Assembly (NCBI RefSeq): GCF_900460215.1
Contig: NZ_UHIA01000004.1
Span: 752,001 to 816,000, forward strand
From: Suttonella indologenes
GTDB taxonomy: Bacteria; Pseudomonadota; Gammaproteobacteria; Cardiobacteriales; Cardiobacteriaceae
DNA length: 64,000 nt
Reading direction: 5' to 3'
Below, piece by piece: positions 50,081-58,711 of this stretch. The translations under genes and the position numbers were made by a program. Each line of letters begins with the position of its first letter. Within the stretch, counting starts at the first letter, position 1. Below the pieces are notes generated by a model, which worked only from the letters and a program-made list of their open reading frames with translations, was not told where the DNA came from and searched no databases.

Positions 50081-50092
50081 AGGCAGCCTGAA
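50081..50092 (+). repeat. Kingella-type DNA uptake sequence between cas1 and cas2
   Basis: An exact AGGCAGCCTGAA, here within a near-palindromic TTTTCAGGCAGCCTGAAAA, in the 31-bp gap between cas1 and cas2. Confidence 0.85.
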
Positions 50093-50106
50093 AAGGAGAA
50101 ACAATC

Positions 50107-50400
50107 ATGATGATGTTGATTACATACGATATTTCGCTTGACGATGCTGACGGACAAAAACGCTTACGCCAAATTGCTAAACATTGTCTGGATTATGGCG
50201 TGCGTGTGCAATATTCTGTGTTTGAATGTGACATCGCGCCAGACCAGTGGGTTGTGCTGAAAAACAAATTATTGGCAATCTACAATCCCGACGTAGACAG
50301 CCTGCGCTTCTACCATTTGGGCAGCAAATGGCACAACAAAGTTGAACATCACGGCGCAAAACCTGCGGTGGATGTCTTTCAAGATGTGTTAATTTTGTGA
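50107..50400 (+). CDS. cas2: Cas2
   Basis: This 97-residue ferredoxin-fold protein bridges two Cas1 dimers during spacer integration. It begins MMMLITYDISLDDADGQKRLRQIAKHCLDYGVRVQYSVFEC, typical for I-C Cas2. Three consecutive ATGs at 50107-50115 make the exact start ambiguous; AAAGGAG precedes them. It ends 197 bp before the first repeat. Confidence 0.95.
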   Translation: MMMLITYDISLDDADGQKRLRQIAKHCLDYGVRVQYSVFECDIAPDQWVVLKNKLLAIYNPDVDSLRFYHLGSKWHNKVEHHGAKPAVDVFQDVLIL

Positions 50401-50597
50401 TATCAATCAACCTTAATAACCATCGCTAAAAGGGAGTTCACATTAAAACCCCCTTAGCTTAGCGATAAAATAATCTCATGAATTATCTCACAATATCGAT
50501 CTTGCTTAAGTCCATTTATAATGATAGTCTTTTTAAGACTTAGTTTAGCGATACCGCTGATATTAAGCCTTAGAAATCCTGCCTTTACAAAGAGGCA
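50401..50597 (+). promoter_or_regulatory. CRISPR leader
   Basis: This 197-bp AT-rich non-coding stretch lies between cas2 and the first repeat. It has a long-range dyad (ATCGCTAAAAGGG with CCCTTAGCTTAGCGAT, about 50422-50466). The array beside it has its most uniform repeats at this end and degenerate ones at the far end, as expected for the leader side. It should contain the array promoter and integration signals. Confidence 0.8.
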
Positions 50598-52677
50598 GTC
50601 GCACCCCGCAGGGGTGCGTGTGTTGAAACATATTCCAATATTTAACGCTGACGGTATTAGTCAAGTCGCACCCCGCAGGGGTGCGTGTGTTGAAACATCG
50701 CCGCATATTTAGCCTCAAGCGTGGCAAAAGTCGCACCCCGCAGGGGTGCGTGTGTTGAAACTCGACACTGCGCAAAATCGGCGATTGAAACTGTGTCGCA
50801 CCCCGCAGGGGTGCGTGTGTTGAAACTTTAAATTATGCGCAGGCTTGCGCTTCCACTTGTCGCACCCCGCAGGGGTGCGTGTGTTGAAACCAATACGTCG
50901 CCACCTGCTCATCGACCTTGCGCAAGTCGCACCCCGCAGGGGTGCGTGTGTTGAAACATCAACATCACTTTGACCGTCAAGGCGTACAGTCGTCGCACCC
51001 CGCAGGGGTGCGTGTGTTGAAACCGAAAACGTCTTGCGCACATTCCAGTGTGATTTTGTCGCACCCCGCAGGGGTGCGTGTGTTGAAACATACACCGCGA
51101 CGTGACCTACGACAATTTATATGAGTCGCACCCCGCAGGGGTGCGTGTGTTGAAACGCAATCAAAGGTTTATGGCGTAACCAGTTGGGACGTCGCACCCC
51201 GCAGGGGTGCGTGTGTTGAAACAAATGCGTGGAATTTGCCTTTCTTGCGCTCGCCGTCGCACCCCGCAGGGGTGCGTGTGTTGAAACTAATTCGTCTGGG
51301 TAGTAGTAGTCATCATCCAGGTCGCACCCCGCGGGGGTGCGTGTGTTGAAACAATTTCGCCGTTTAAGGGCGGCGCTGTCGCCGGAGTCGCACCCCGCGG
51401 GGGTGCGTGTGTTGAAACCGACCTACTGATGTGGTCTGGAAGCGCACCGGCGGGTCGCACCCCGCAGGGGTGCGTGTGTTGAAACGCCGGCGGATATGGT
51501 CGTCCCTGTCTGCCGGTGAGGTCGCACCCCGCAGGGGTGCGTGTGTTGAAACTGATAATGATTTTATTAATGATGAGGTGCCGTTAGTCGCACCCCGCAG
51601 GGGTGCGTGTGTTGAAACATATGATGGGTTTTGATTGCGGCTTTCTGCGGATGTCGCACCCCGCAGGGGTGCGTGTGTTGAAACATCCCTTTGCCAACGC
51701 CCCGCAGGGTGGCGGCAAGTCGCACCCCGCAGGGGTGCGTGTGTTGAAACACGATACACGGCATGAGGCTTTATCTCGGATGGCGAGTCGCACCCCGCAG
51801 GGGTGCGTGTGTTGAAACGGGCAATTAACCTCGATGGCGAAACAATATGCCGGGTCGCACCCCGCAGGGGTGCGTGTGTTGAAACAGTTTTGCTAGTCGA
51901 TTGCAGGCAATAGCGCTCGCGTCGCACCCCGCAGGGGTGCGTGTGTTGAAACAGCTAGTGCCTCTTCTACCGCCGCGGTGCGCGGCAGGTCGCACCCCGC
52001 AGGGGTGCGTGTGTTGAAACTGCAAAACTGGATGCGACGCTGTCGCAAATCCAGTCGCACCCCGCAGGGGTGCGTGTGTTGAAACCCCTATTGCTAGTCC
52101 TACGGACAGCGGTCAGACGTCGCACCCCGCAGGGGTGCGTGTGTTGAAACAGACGTTGTATACGAAAAAGATATGAAGGGGCAGGTCGCACCCCGCAGGG
52201 GTGTGTGTGTTGAAACAGAGCTAATCCCGACAGGCAAAGTAATCTGCGCCGTCGCACCCCACAGGGGTGCGTGTGTTGAAACATCGAGGTTATAATGATT
52301 GGACACCCCAGTTAGGTCGCACCCCGCAGGGGTGCGTGTGTTGAAACAATTGGGACGGTCGGGCATGGCGGGCGGATCACCGGTCGCATCCTGCAGGGGT
52401 GCGTGTGTTGAAACACTGTTACCAGTGGTAATAACCAATGGGAGAAAAGTCGCATCCCGCAGGGGTGCGTGTGTTGAAACAGTATATGCCGCCGAGCGGC
52501 TAGAGCTTAGAGAGGTCGCACCCCGCAGGGGTGCGTGTGTTGAAACTTTTACGCGTAAGCGTAAATCCGCGCATAAAAAGTCGCACCCCGCAGGGGTGCG
52601 TGTGTTGAAACACCGTGACTAGTTATCGCTTTACTCCTGATATGAGTCGCACCCCGCAGGGATGCGTGTGTTGAAAT
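50598..52677 (+). CRISPR. Type I-C CRISPR array, 32 repeats and 31 spacers
   Basis: The repeats are 32 bp, starting GTCGCACCCCGCAGGGG and ending TGCGTGTGTTGAAAC, with a hairpin CGCACCCC/GGGGTGCG and the I-C type 3' handle. Spacers are 32-36 bp. By my count the first repeat is at 50598-50629 and the last at 52646-52677. Repeats 12 and 13 share an A-to-G change in the loop. Repeats 25, 26, 28, 29 and 32 carry other changes (28 and 29 both read GTCGCATC; the last ends GAAAT). Mutations concentrate away from the leader. Several open frames across the array are repeat read-through, not genes. Confidence 0.98.
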
Positions 52678-52909
52678 CTCAATGGGGAGATGGGTACCGG
52701 CAAAACCATAAGTCATCCTCATAGAGGTCTGTGTTACAATTAAATATCTATAAAATTAGTAATTCAAAACATTCAATCTTATTGAGTTTATGTTTATGAT
52801 AAGGTGTTTTTAAGTTATTAATTCGATATTCATGATATTAAAAGTTTATTGATGTTTATAGATTTTTATTTTGATATTGTTTTTTTGTATAAATGATATG
52901 TGAAAAAAT
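52678..52909. other. AT-rich region after the CRISPR array
   Basis: The first 60 bp may be relics of older spacers without recognisable repeats. The remainder is very AT-rich and must hold the promoter of the AEC gene. I see no ORF or structured RNA. Confidence 0.4.
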
Positions 52910-53881
52910 ATGATAGAAGATTTTTGGCAAGGTATGTTATTTGCAGGAAATATTATTTTTCCTTTGATTGCTTTGATTTGGATAGGTCGCTGGTTGCGAA
53001 TGAGCGGTCAAATTCGTGAACAGTTTTTGCAAGATGTTAATGCTTTATTGTATCGTTACGGAATTCCCGGTTTATTATTTTTCAGTATTTTGAAAAGTCA
53101 AGAAAGTCTGATGTCGCAATGGCGTTTAGTGGCGGCAGGTTATTTGGCTACTTATTTGCTGTATTTGGTCAGTAGTTTAATTGCTAATAAAATGATAGCT
53201 TCTCCTGCGGATAGAGGTGTATTTGTGCAAGGAGTATTCCGCGGTAATTTAGCCATTTTAGGTTTGGCATTTGTTATTCAAGCGTATGGTGATTACGGGC
53301 GTGAAGTCGGAGGTATTTTAGCGGGTGCGATTGCTCTGGAGCTTAATGTATTAAGCGTGATTTGCCTGAACAAAGCCATGCAGCAGCAGGCGGGGTTTTC
53401 CGCTTGGCAAAGCATGATGCAGCTTTTGAAAAAGATGCTGCAAAATCCGTTAATTATTGCCATTTTATGCGGTTTTTTCTTAAAGATTTTGCATGTACCA
53501 TTGCCGAAAGCAGTGTTTTCTTTCGGCGATTTGTTTACCCGTTTGACTCTACCTTTATCTCTTATTAGCATTGGTGCGGCTTTTGATTTGCGCGGCATTT
53601 TCGGCGCCGGGCAAATGGCGGTTTGGGCAAGCGTGGGACGTTTGCTAGTATCGCCCTTATGTTTTTTATGCTGCGGCTTATTATTGGGTTTGACAGGGCG
53701 TGATTTGGCGATTTTATGCCTGATGGGCGCTGTGCCGGCGGCAAATGCCGGCTATATTATGGCAAAGGCTTTGGGTGGCAATGCGATAGCGGCGGCGAAT
53801 ATTATTGCTATTACGACCGCTGCTTCTTTGCTTGTAGTAGCGCCTTTAATTGCTTTGTTTTATGCTTTAGATTGGGTGTAA
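52910..53881 (+). CDS. AEC-family permease, second paralogue type
   Basis: This 323-residue membrane protein has ten hydrophobic segments and AEC features: NIIFPLIALIWIGRWL, YRYGIPGLLFFSIL, GVFRGNLAILGLAF, LPLSLISIGAAFDLRGIFGAGQMAVW and AVPAANAGYIMAKALGG. It is only distantly similar to the AEC protein at 18714, so it is not a recent duplicate. The probable role is export or import of an organic acid. It lies 5 bp from the glycosyltransferase gene. Confidence 0.85.
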   Translation: MIEDFWQGMLFAGNIIFPLIALIWIGRWLRMSGQIREQFLQDVNALLYRYGIPGLLFFSILKSQESLMSQWRLVAAGYLATYLLYLVSSLIANKMIASPADRGVFVQGVFRGNLAILGLAFVIQAYGDYGREVGGILAGAIALELNVLSVICLNKAMQQQAGFSAWQSMMQLLKKMLQNPLIIAILCGFFLKILHVPLPKAVFSFGDLFTRLTLPLSLISIGAAFDLRGIFGAGQMAVWASVGRLLVSPLCFLCCGLLLGLTGRDLAILCLMGAVPAANAGYIMAKALGGNAIAAANIIAITTAASLLVVAPLIALFYALDWV

Positions 53882-53886
53882 TTGAT

Positions 53887-54867
53887 ATGAATTCATTATT
53901 GGCTAAAAAATTAGGTCGTTATCATCGTCGTCTGCATAAATTTGCGTTTTATTTCTCTCATGCGGGTTTAGAATTGTTGCCGAATTTTCTGCTAGAAAAG
54001 GATTATAAAAACGTATTGGCAGATATGGAAAAGTTAACAGATGATAAGAGAGTACGCATTTTATCGCGTTGTGATTATTATCATCGCTTGAATTCAAGTT
54101 TTTATATAGATAATCCTGATGCTTATTGCGGCAATTTTCCTCGTCAAAAACCCTCTGCTTATTATTATGATTTAGCACCTTTATTGCATTATTTTCCTGA
54201 GAATAATGGATTTTATTATGAGTTTGGCGATGTTATTCATGTGCCGAAAGTACCAAGTTTTGTGAAAAGTCGCCCTATTATGAATCAGGGAAATGAAAAT
54301 TCTATTCTATTGAAGTTAGATAGTGTTCGGCATTTTTATGTTCTGCCCGATCATATCCCTTTTAAAAAGAAAAAGTCTATGTTGTTATGGCGCGGTGCGG
54401 CACATCAAACGCATCGCTTAGATTTTTTAGAGCGTTATCATCATTTGCCGCGTTTGGATGTGGCTTGCGTGCATGAAAAATCGCGTGATAAAGCTTATCA
54501 TGGTTCTTATTTAACGATTCCTGAGCAATTAGAATATAAATATATTTTAAGTATTGAGGGTAATGATGTGGCGACTAATTTAAAATGGATTTTCTATTCC
54601 AATTCTCTTTGTTTTATGTGTAGGCCGCGTTATGAAACTTGGCTGATGGAAGGCGCTTTAGAACCTAATGTGCATTATGTGTTGTTGCGCGATGATTATG
54701 CCGATATAGAAGAAAAATTGGATTATTTCGAGAGTCATCCGGAGGCGGCTTTAGATATTATTCATAATGCGCAGATGTGGATGCAGCAATTTATGGATAA
54801 AGATAAGGAGCGTTTGTTGAGTCTTTTAGTGATGGAGAAATATTTTCGCCTTTCCGGGCAATTATGA
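53887..54867 (+). CDS. Family-90 glycosyltransferase, probable LPS core enzyme
   Basis: This 326-residue protein matches the GT90/CAP10 group (LpsA-like), with SRPIMNQGNENSILLKLDSVRHFY, LLWRGAAHQTHRLDFLERYH, EQLEYKYILSIEGNDVATNLKWIFYSNSLCFM and a C-terminal MEGALEPNVHYVLLRDDYADIEEKL. In Pasteurellaceae and relatives such enzymes add glucose or galactose to the LPS core. ATG at 53887 is chosen; the longer frame upstream runs inside the AEC gene. A terminator follows. Confidence 0.85.
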   Translation: MNSLLAKKLGRYHRRLHKFAFYFSHAGLELLPNFLLEKDYKNVLADMEKLTDDKRVRILSRCDYYHRLNSSFYIDNPDAYCGNFPRQKPSAYYYDLAPLLHYFPENNGFYYEFGDVIHVPKVPSFVKSRPIMNQGNENSILLKLDSVRHFYVLPDHIPFKKKKSMLLWRGAAHQTHRLDFLERYHHLPRLDVACVHEKSRDKAYHGSYLTIPEQLEYKYILSIEGNDVATNLKWIFYSNSLCFMCRPRYETWLMEGALEPNVHYVLLRDDYADIEEKLDYFESHPEAALDIIHNAQMWMQQFMDKDKERLLSLLVMEKYFRLSGQL

Positions 54868-54918
54868 TAAATGTGATTATTCACAAACTTTCTAAAATAA
54901 GAGCTATTTGAATATTTC

Positions 54919-54950
54919 AGCCTCATGCTTTTGGCATGAGGCTGTGTTTT
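54919..54950. terminator. Terminator between glycosyltransferase gene and ttuC remnant
   Basis: AGCCTCATGC and GCATGAGGCT form a perfect 10-bp stem with a TTTTG loop, then GTGTTTT. It ends the plus-strand transcript and may also serve the minus-strand remnant. Confidence 0.8.
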
Positions 54951-55318
54951 AGATAGCGGCGGCGATGGCGTCGCCGAGTGTTTGGGTGCCGGCAGTGCCG
55001 CCAAGATCGGGGGTTTTGCAGTCGCTTTTCAGCGTTTCTTCAATTGCTTTCATGATGCGGGCGGCGGCTTGTGCCGTGGCAGGGTTTTCTTCGGCAAAGC
55101 ATTCCAGCATCAGCGCGCCCGACCATATCATAGCGATGGGGTTGGCGATGTTTTTGCCGTAGATGTCGGGTGCGGAACCGTGTACGGGTTCAAATAATGA
55201 GGGGAATCGGCGTTCGGGGTTGAGCACAAATTGCGCGACAAGGGCGTCAATGTGCTGTTTGTCCTGCAACGTCGGGGTAGTTGTGCGCGATGGCGGCGAT
55301 GCGAAATTGTGTTTTCAT
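54949..55318 (-). pseudogene. Tartrate dehydrogenase/decarboxylase remnant (TtuC-like)
   Basis: The start MKTQFRIAAIA is the family N-terminus. It joins directly to HNYPDV, which belongs near residue 200 of a normal about 360-residue enzyme. A frameshift follows, giving QDKQHIDALVAQFVLNPER in the next frame. That NPER then runs straight into RFPSLFEPVHGSAPDIYGKNIANPIAMIW. In intact homologues the first NPER/QPER-type motif is followed by the FDVVVASNLFGDILSDL block before the second NPER, so the block seems to have been lost between the two motifs. About two thirds of the gene is missing. It sits next to an intact dicarboxylate transporter. Confidence 0.8.
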
Positions 55319-55363
55319 CTTGTTTCTCCAAAAAAATACGCCATCAATCGATGGCGCGTGTAT

Positions 55364-56794
55364 TTATATTAATACGAAATATGCCCACAGTCCGACAAGC
55401 AGTACGCAGAGTATGTTCAGCAGTAAGCCGACGCTGAGCATTTCTTTTTGCTCAATCAGGCCGCTGCCGAAGATGATGGCATTCGGCGGTGTGGCAACCG
55501 GCAGCATGAAGGCACAGGAAGCGCCGATGCCGATTACAAAGACGAGGACTTCTTTGGGCATGCCCATTTGTGCGGCAATGCCGGTGAAGACCGGCACGAG
55601 CAGGGCGGCGGAAGCGGTGTTGCTGGTAAATTCGGTGAGGAAAATAATAAAGGCGGATACGGCAAGTATGATGATAAGCGGATGTGTGCCGCCGAAGGTT
55701 TCCGCCATTTGCTTGCCTAAGGCCGCAGAGGCGCCGGTGTTTTGCAATAGGGCGCTGAGGCTGAGACCACCGCCGAAGAGCAGGAGTACGCCCCAGTCGG
55801 TGTTATTGGCGATGTCTTTCCAGCGGCAGGTGCCGAAGACGATGACGGCAATGGCGGCGGCAAGTGCGATGACGGTATCGGAATTGGCGATGCCGAAATG
55901 CGCTTTGATTTTGCTGCTCAATATCCATGCGCCGGCGGTGCAGATAAAGATGAGCATGGCAATGATGCGGTGCAGCGTCCAAGGGATGTTTTCTTCTTGA
56001 ATCGAGACTTTTTCTTTGAGATTGGGTTTAAGCAGCGCATAGAGCGAAAATACCATCAGCGGCAGAATGAGGAGCATCATCGGTATGCCCATTTTCATCC
56101 AGCCGTAGAAATCCAGCCCTAGGGATTTGGCGGCAATCATATTCGGCGGCGAGCCGACTAATGTACCCAAGCCGCCGATACTGGCGCAGTAAGCGATGCC
56201 GAGCAGCACGAAAACAAAGGTTTTGCGTTCTTTGCCGCGGTCTAAATGCGCCATCATGCCGAGTGCCAAGGGTAGCATCATGGCGGCGGTGGCGGTGTTG
56301 CTGATCCACATCGATAAAAAGGCGGTTACGCCGAAGAGAAGCAGGACGGCGATAAGCATATTGCCGCGCGAGAGCGATAAAATCCAAATGGCGATTTTGC
56401 GGTCGAGTTTTTGAATGTGCAGTGCCGCCGCCAAGGCAAAGCCGCCGAAGAAGATATAAATTGTGGGATCGGCAAAACCGGCTAAGGCGGTTTTGATGTT
56501 GGTGTCGGGGAATTTGAGGGTGGCGGCAAGCACGGGCACCATGAGGGCGGTAATCGTGATATGTACGGCTTCGGTAAACCACATGATGGCGACAAAGAGC
56601 AGCACCGCCAGTCCTTTGCTGGCATTGAGTTCATAGCCTGCACCTGTAGGGCTTTTCAGCCACAAATAGAAAGCGTAGGCGGCGACAGCGGCAATGCCTG
56701 TGATGACCAAGCCGCGGAAATTCGTTGCGAATTGCTGGGTAGTCAGCAGTTCCGAGTTTTGCACGTTCTCGGACGCAGGTTGCTGTGTTATCAA
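55364..56794 (-). CDS. DASS-family anion:sodium symporter
   Basis: This 476-residue membrane protein of the DASS/SLC13 family is predicted to import di- or tricarboxylates (C4-dicarboxylates, tartrate, citrate) with sodium. It has about 12 helices and the family motifs WMSNTATAAMMLPLALGM-like (here ISNTATAAMMLPLALGM) and EFTSNTASAALLVPVFTGIAAQMG, the two SNT sodium/substrate loops. An N-terminal cytosolic stretch precedes the first helix. The downstream tartrate-dehydrogenase remnant suggests that tartrate or malate was the original substrate. Confidence 0.88.
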   Translation of the reverse strand: MITQQPASENVQNSELLTTQQFATNFRGLVITGIAAVAAYAFYLWLKSPTGAGYELNASKGLAVLLFVAIMWFTEAVHITITALMVPVLAATLKFPDTNIKTALAGFADPTIYIFFGGFALAAALHIQKLDRKIAIWILSLSRGNMLIAVLLLFGVTAFLSMWISNTATAAMMLPLALGMMAHLDRGKERKTFVFVLLGIAYCASIGGLGTLVGSPPNMIAAKSLGLDFYGWMKMGIPMMLLILPLMVFSLYALLKPNLKEKVSIQEENIPWTLHRIIAMLIFICTAGAWILSSKIKAHFGIANSDTVIALAAAIAVIVFGTCRWKDIANNTDWGVLLLFGGGLSLSALLQNTGASAALGKQMAETFGGTHPLIIILAVSAFIIFLTEFTSNTASAALLVPVFTGIAAQMGMPKEVLVFVIGIGASCAFMLPVATPPNAIIFGSGLIEQKEMLSVGLLLNILCVLLVGLWAYFVLI

Positions 56795-56949
56795 GTGAAT
56801 CTCCTTTGTTTTTATGTGATAAAAAATGAAATTTTAACGAGCTTAGTCTAACAAAAAAGTCATTTTCAGGTAAAAGAATTTCATAAACATTGAGCTGCGC
56901 ATAAATTTAGTAGTGTGATGAAGGCTGTTTACAACTGAAAGGAAGGACG

Positions 56950-58041
56950 ATGAGCAAAACATTCCCTTTGCATGCCGATACTGTCGGCAGCTATTTGCGT
57001 AGCGAACCTTTAAAAGCGGCGCGCGCCGATTTTGCCGCCGGCAAGATGAGCCGCGAGCAACTCACGCAAATCGAAGACCAAGAAATCGAAAAACTTGTGC
57101 AGGCGCAATTGGCGACCGGCATTCAGGTATTGACCGACGGCGAATTCCGCCGCTCCTGGTGGCATATCGATTTTTTGGAAAATCTGAATGGCATTGAGGG
57201 CTTTATTCCCGAGCAGGTCTATGCTTTCAAAGATACGGAGGTGCGCAAATACAATACGCGCTGCTGTGGCAAAGTGTCTTGGAATGTCAATCATCCTTTC
57301 CTCGAGCATTTCAAATCCCTAGCCAAGATTGTAGGCGGACGCGGAATCGTGAAATTTACCATTCCCAACCCGAATCAGTTGATGTATCCCTTTATTTGGG
57401 ATACGGGTTTTTATGTCGATAAACAAAGCTATTGCGAGGACGTACGCCAAGCCTATAAAGAAGCGATTCAGGTCTTTTATGATGCCGGCTGCCGCTATTT
57501 GCAATTTGACGATGTGTATTGGGGAACGCTCTGCAATCATTACGACAAACCGGATTTTGCAGAAAATAAACGTTATGCGCTGGAAAATATTCAGGATATT
57601 TTAAGCGTTAAACCGGCGGATATGACGATTACCACTCATGTCTGCCGCGGCAATTACAAATCTTCTTATTTGCTTACAGGTGCTTATGATCCGGTGGCGG
57701 AAGATTTGTTCGACAAAACCGCTTATGACGGCTATTTCTTGGAATATGATAATGAGCGCAGCGGCGGCTTTGAACCGCTGAAGCATTTCCAAAACAATCC
57801 GCATAAAGGGCGGGTGGTGCTGGGTTTGATTACCTCGAAATTCCCCGAATTGGAAGATAAGGCGGCGATTAAGGCGCGGATTGCGGAAGCGGCGAATTAT
57901 GTGCCTTTGGAACAGCTGGCGTTGTCGCCGCAATACGGCTTTGCCTCAATCGAGGAGGGCAATATCATGAGCGAAGCGAAACAATGGGCGAAAGTGCGCT
58001 TAGTGGAAGAAATTGCCAAGGAAGTCTGGGGCGAAGATTAA
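56950..58041 (+). CDS. MetE-like cobalamin-independent methyltransferase (YxjG/YxjH type)
   Basis: This 363-residue protein corresponds to the catalytic C-terminal half of MetE. It has ADTVGSYLR at the N-terminus, QLATGIQVLTDGEFRRSWW, KFTIPNPNQLMYP, GCRYLQFDDVYWG and THVCRGN with the zinc His/Cys, then LEYDNERSGGFEPLKHF and VVLGLITSKFPELE. These stand-alone enzymes transfer methyl groups to homocysteine or other thiols from donors that are not well settled. A good Shine-Dalgarno (GGAAGGA) precedes the ATG and a terminator follows. Confidence 0.88.
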   Translation: MSKTFPLHADTVGSYLRSEPLKAARADFAAGKMSREQLTQIEDQEIEKLVQAQLATGIQVLTDGEFRRSWWHIDFLENLNGIEGFIPEQVYAFKDTEVRKYNTRCCGKVSWNVNHPFLEHFKSLAKIVGGRGIVKFTIPNPNQLMYPFIWDTGFYVDKQSYCEDVRQAYKEAIQVFYDAGCRYLQFDDVYWGTLCNHYDKPDFAENKRYALENIQDILSVKPADMTITTHVCRGNYKSSYLLTGAYDPVAEDLFDKTAYDGYFLEYDNERSGGFEPLKHFQNNPHKGRVVLGLITSKFPELEDKAAIKARIAEAANYVPLEQLALSPQYGFASIEEGNIMSEAKQWAKVRLVEEIAKEVWGED

Positions 58042-58053
58042 TCGCCAAAGTAA

Positions 58054-58080
58054 AAAATACCGCGTTCGTGCGGTATTTTT
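58054..58080 (+). terminator. Terminator after the MetE-like gene
   Basis: AAAATACCGC and GCGGTATTTT pair around GTTCGT, followed by more T. A classical rho-independent terminator. Confidence 0.9.
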
Positions 58081-58134
58081 ATGATATTCAATTGATTAAA
58101 ATCAAAACAAGACCAGTCGATAGCATTGAAGCGG

Positions 58135-58614
58135 CTATGCGACCGCTTCTACCGCCTGCGGCTGCAACACCTGCAAATCCTTAGCCGCGATGGCGACTAA
58201 AAAGCCGCGTTTGCCGCCGTTGATGTAAATGGTATCTAAATCCAAAATGCTGCTTTCCACATAAACGGGCAGCGCACTTTTGCAGGCAAAAGGGCTGGTG
58301 CCGCCGACTAAATAGCCGCTCCATTTATTGGCTTGGGCTGGGCTGGCAGGCTCGATATGGCGTGCGCCGATAATCCGCGCCAATTGGCGGGTGGAGATTT
58401 CTTTATCGCCGTGCATGAGCATAATCAGCCCTTGTTTTTTATCATCTTGCAAAATAATCGTTTTAATCACGCAATGTTCGTCAACATGTAATTCTTGTGC
58501 GCAGCGCGCCGTACCGCCGTGTTCTTCATAATCATAAAGATGCGCTTCATAAGCAATCTGATGCTCGCGCAGAAAACGGACGGCGGGGGTAATGGGATAG
58601 GATTTTTTACTCAT
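58135..58614 (-). CDS. ybaK: Cys-tRNA(Pro)/Cys-tRNA(Cys) deacylase YbaK/EbsC
   Basis: This 159-residue protein edits mischarged Cys-tRNA(Pro). Features are the N-terminal TPAVRFLREHQIAYEAHLYDYEEHGGTA, CVIKTIILQDDKKQGLIMLMHGDKEISTRQLARIIGARHIEPASP with the conserved lysine, the VGGTSPFACK loop and DTIYINGGKRGFLVAI. Length is normal. It is divergent from the nitrilase-family gene with about 100 bp between. Confidence 0.93.
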   Translation of the reverse strand: MSKKSYPITPAVRFLREHQIAYEAHLYDYEEHGGTARCAQELHVDEHCVIKTIILQDDKKQGLIMLMHGDKEISTRQLARIIGARHIEPASPAQANKWSGYLVGGTSPFACKSALPVYVESSILDLDTIYINGGKRGFLVAIAAKDLQVLQPQAVEAVA

Positions 58615-58711
58615 GGCTGACAGATAATCGAAAAAAACGATTATAAGGGATTATGGGCTTGTCGCTAGGGTTTTCAAGGTTTATTCTGATGCTCTGCATA
58701 AGGAGGGAAGA

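Noticed and set aside
50715..52622. Several open reading frames of 60-187 codons across the CRISPR array on both strands
   Set aside because: They are read-through of the regularly spaced repeats (recurring VSTHAPLRGAT, FQHTHPCGVR and SHPAGVRVLKH) and have no ribosome sites.
50598..52677. Self-targeting spacers against the prophage in this window
   Set aside because: I compared a number of spacers with the prophage by eye and saw no match; this was not exhaustive, so I make no claim.
52910..53881. AEC permease as a duplicate of the one at 18714
   Set aside because: The two proteins share only family-level features; they are diverged paralogues, not a recent duplication.
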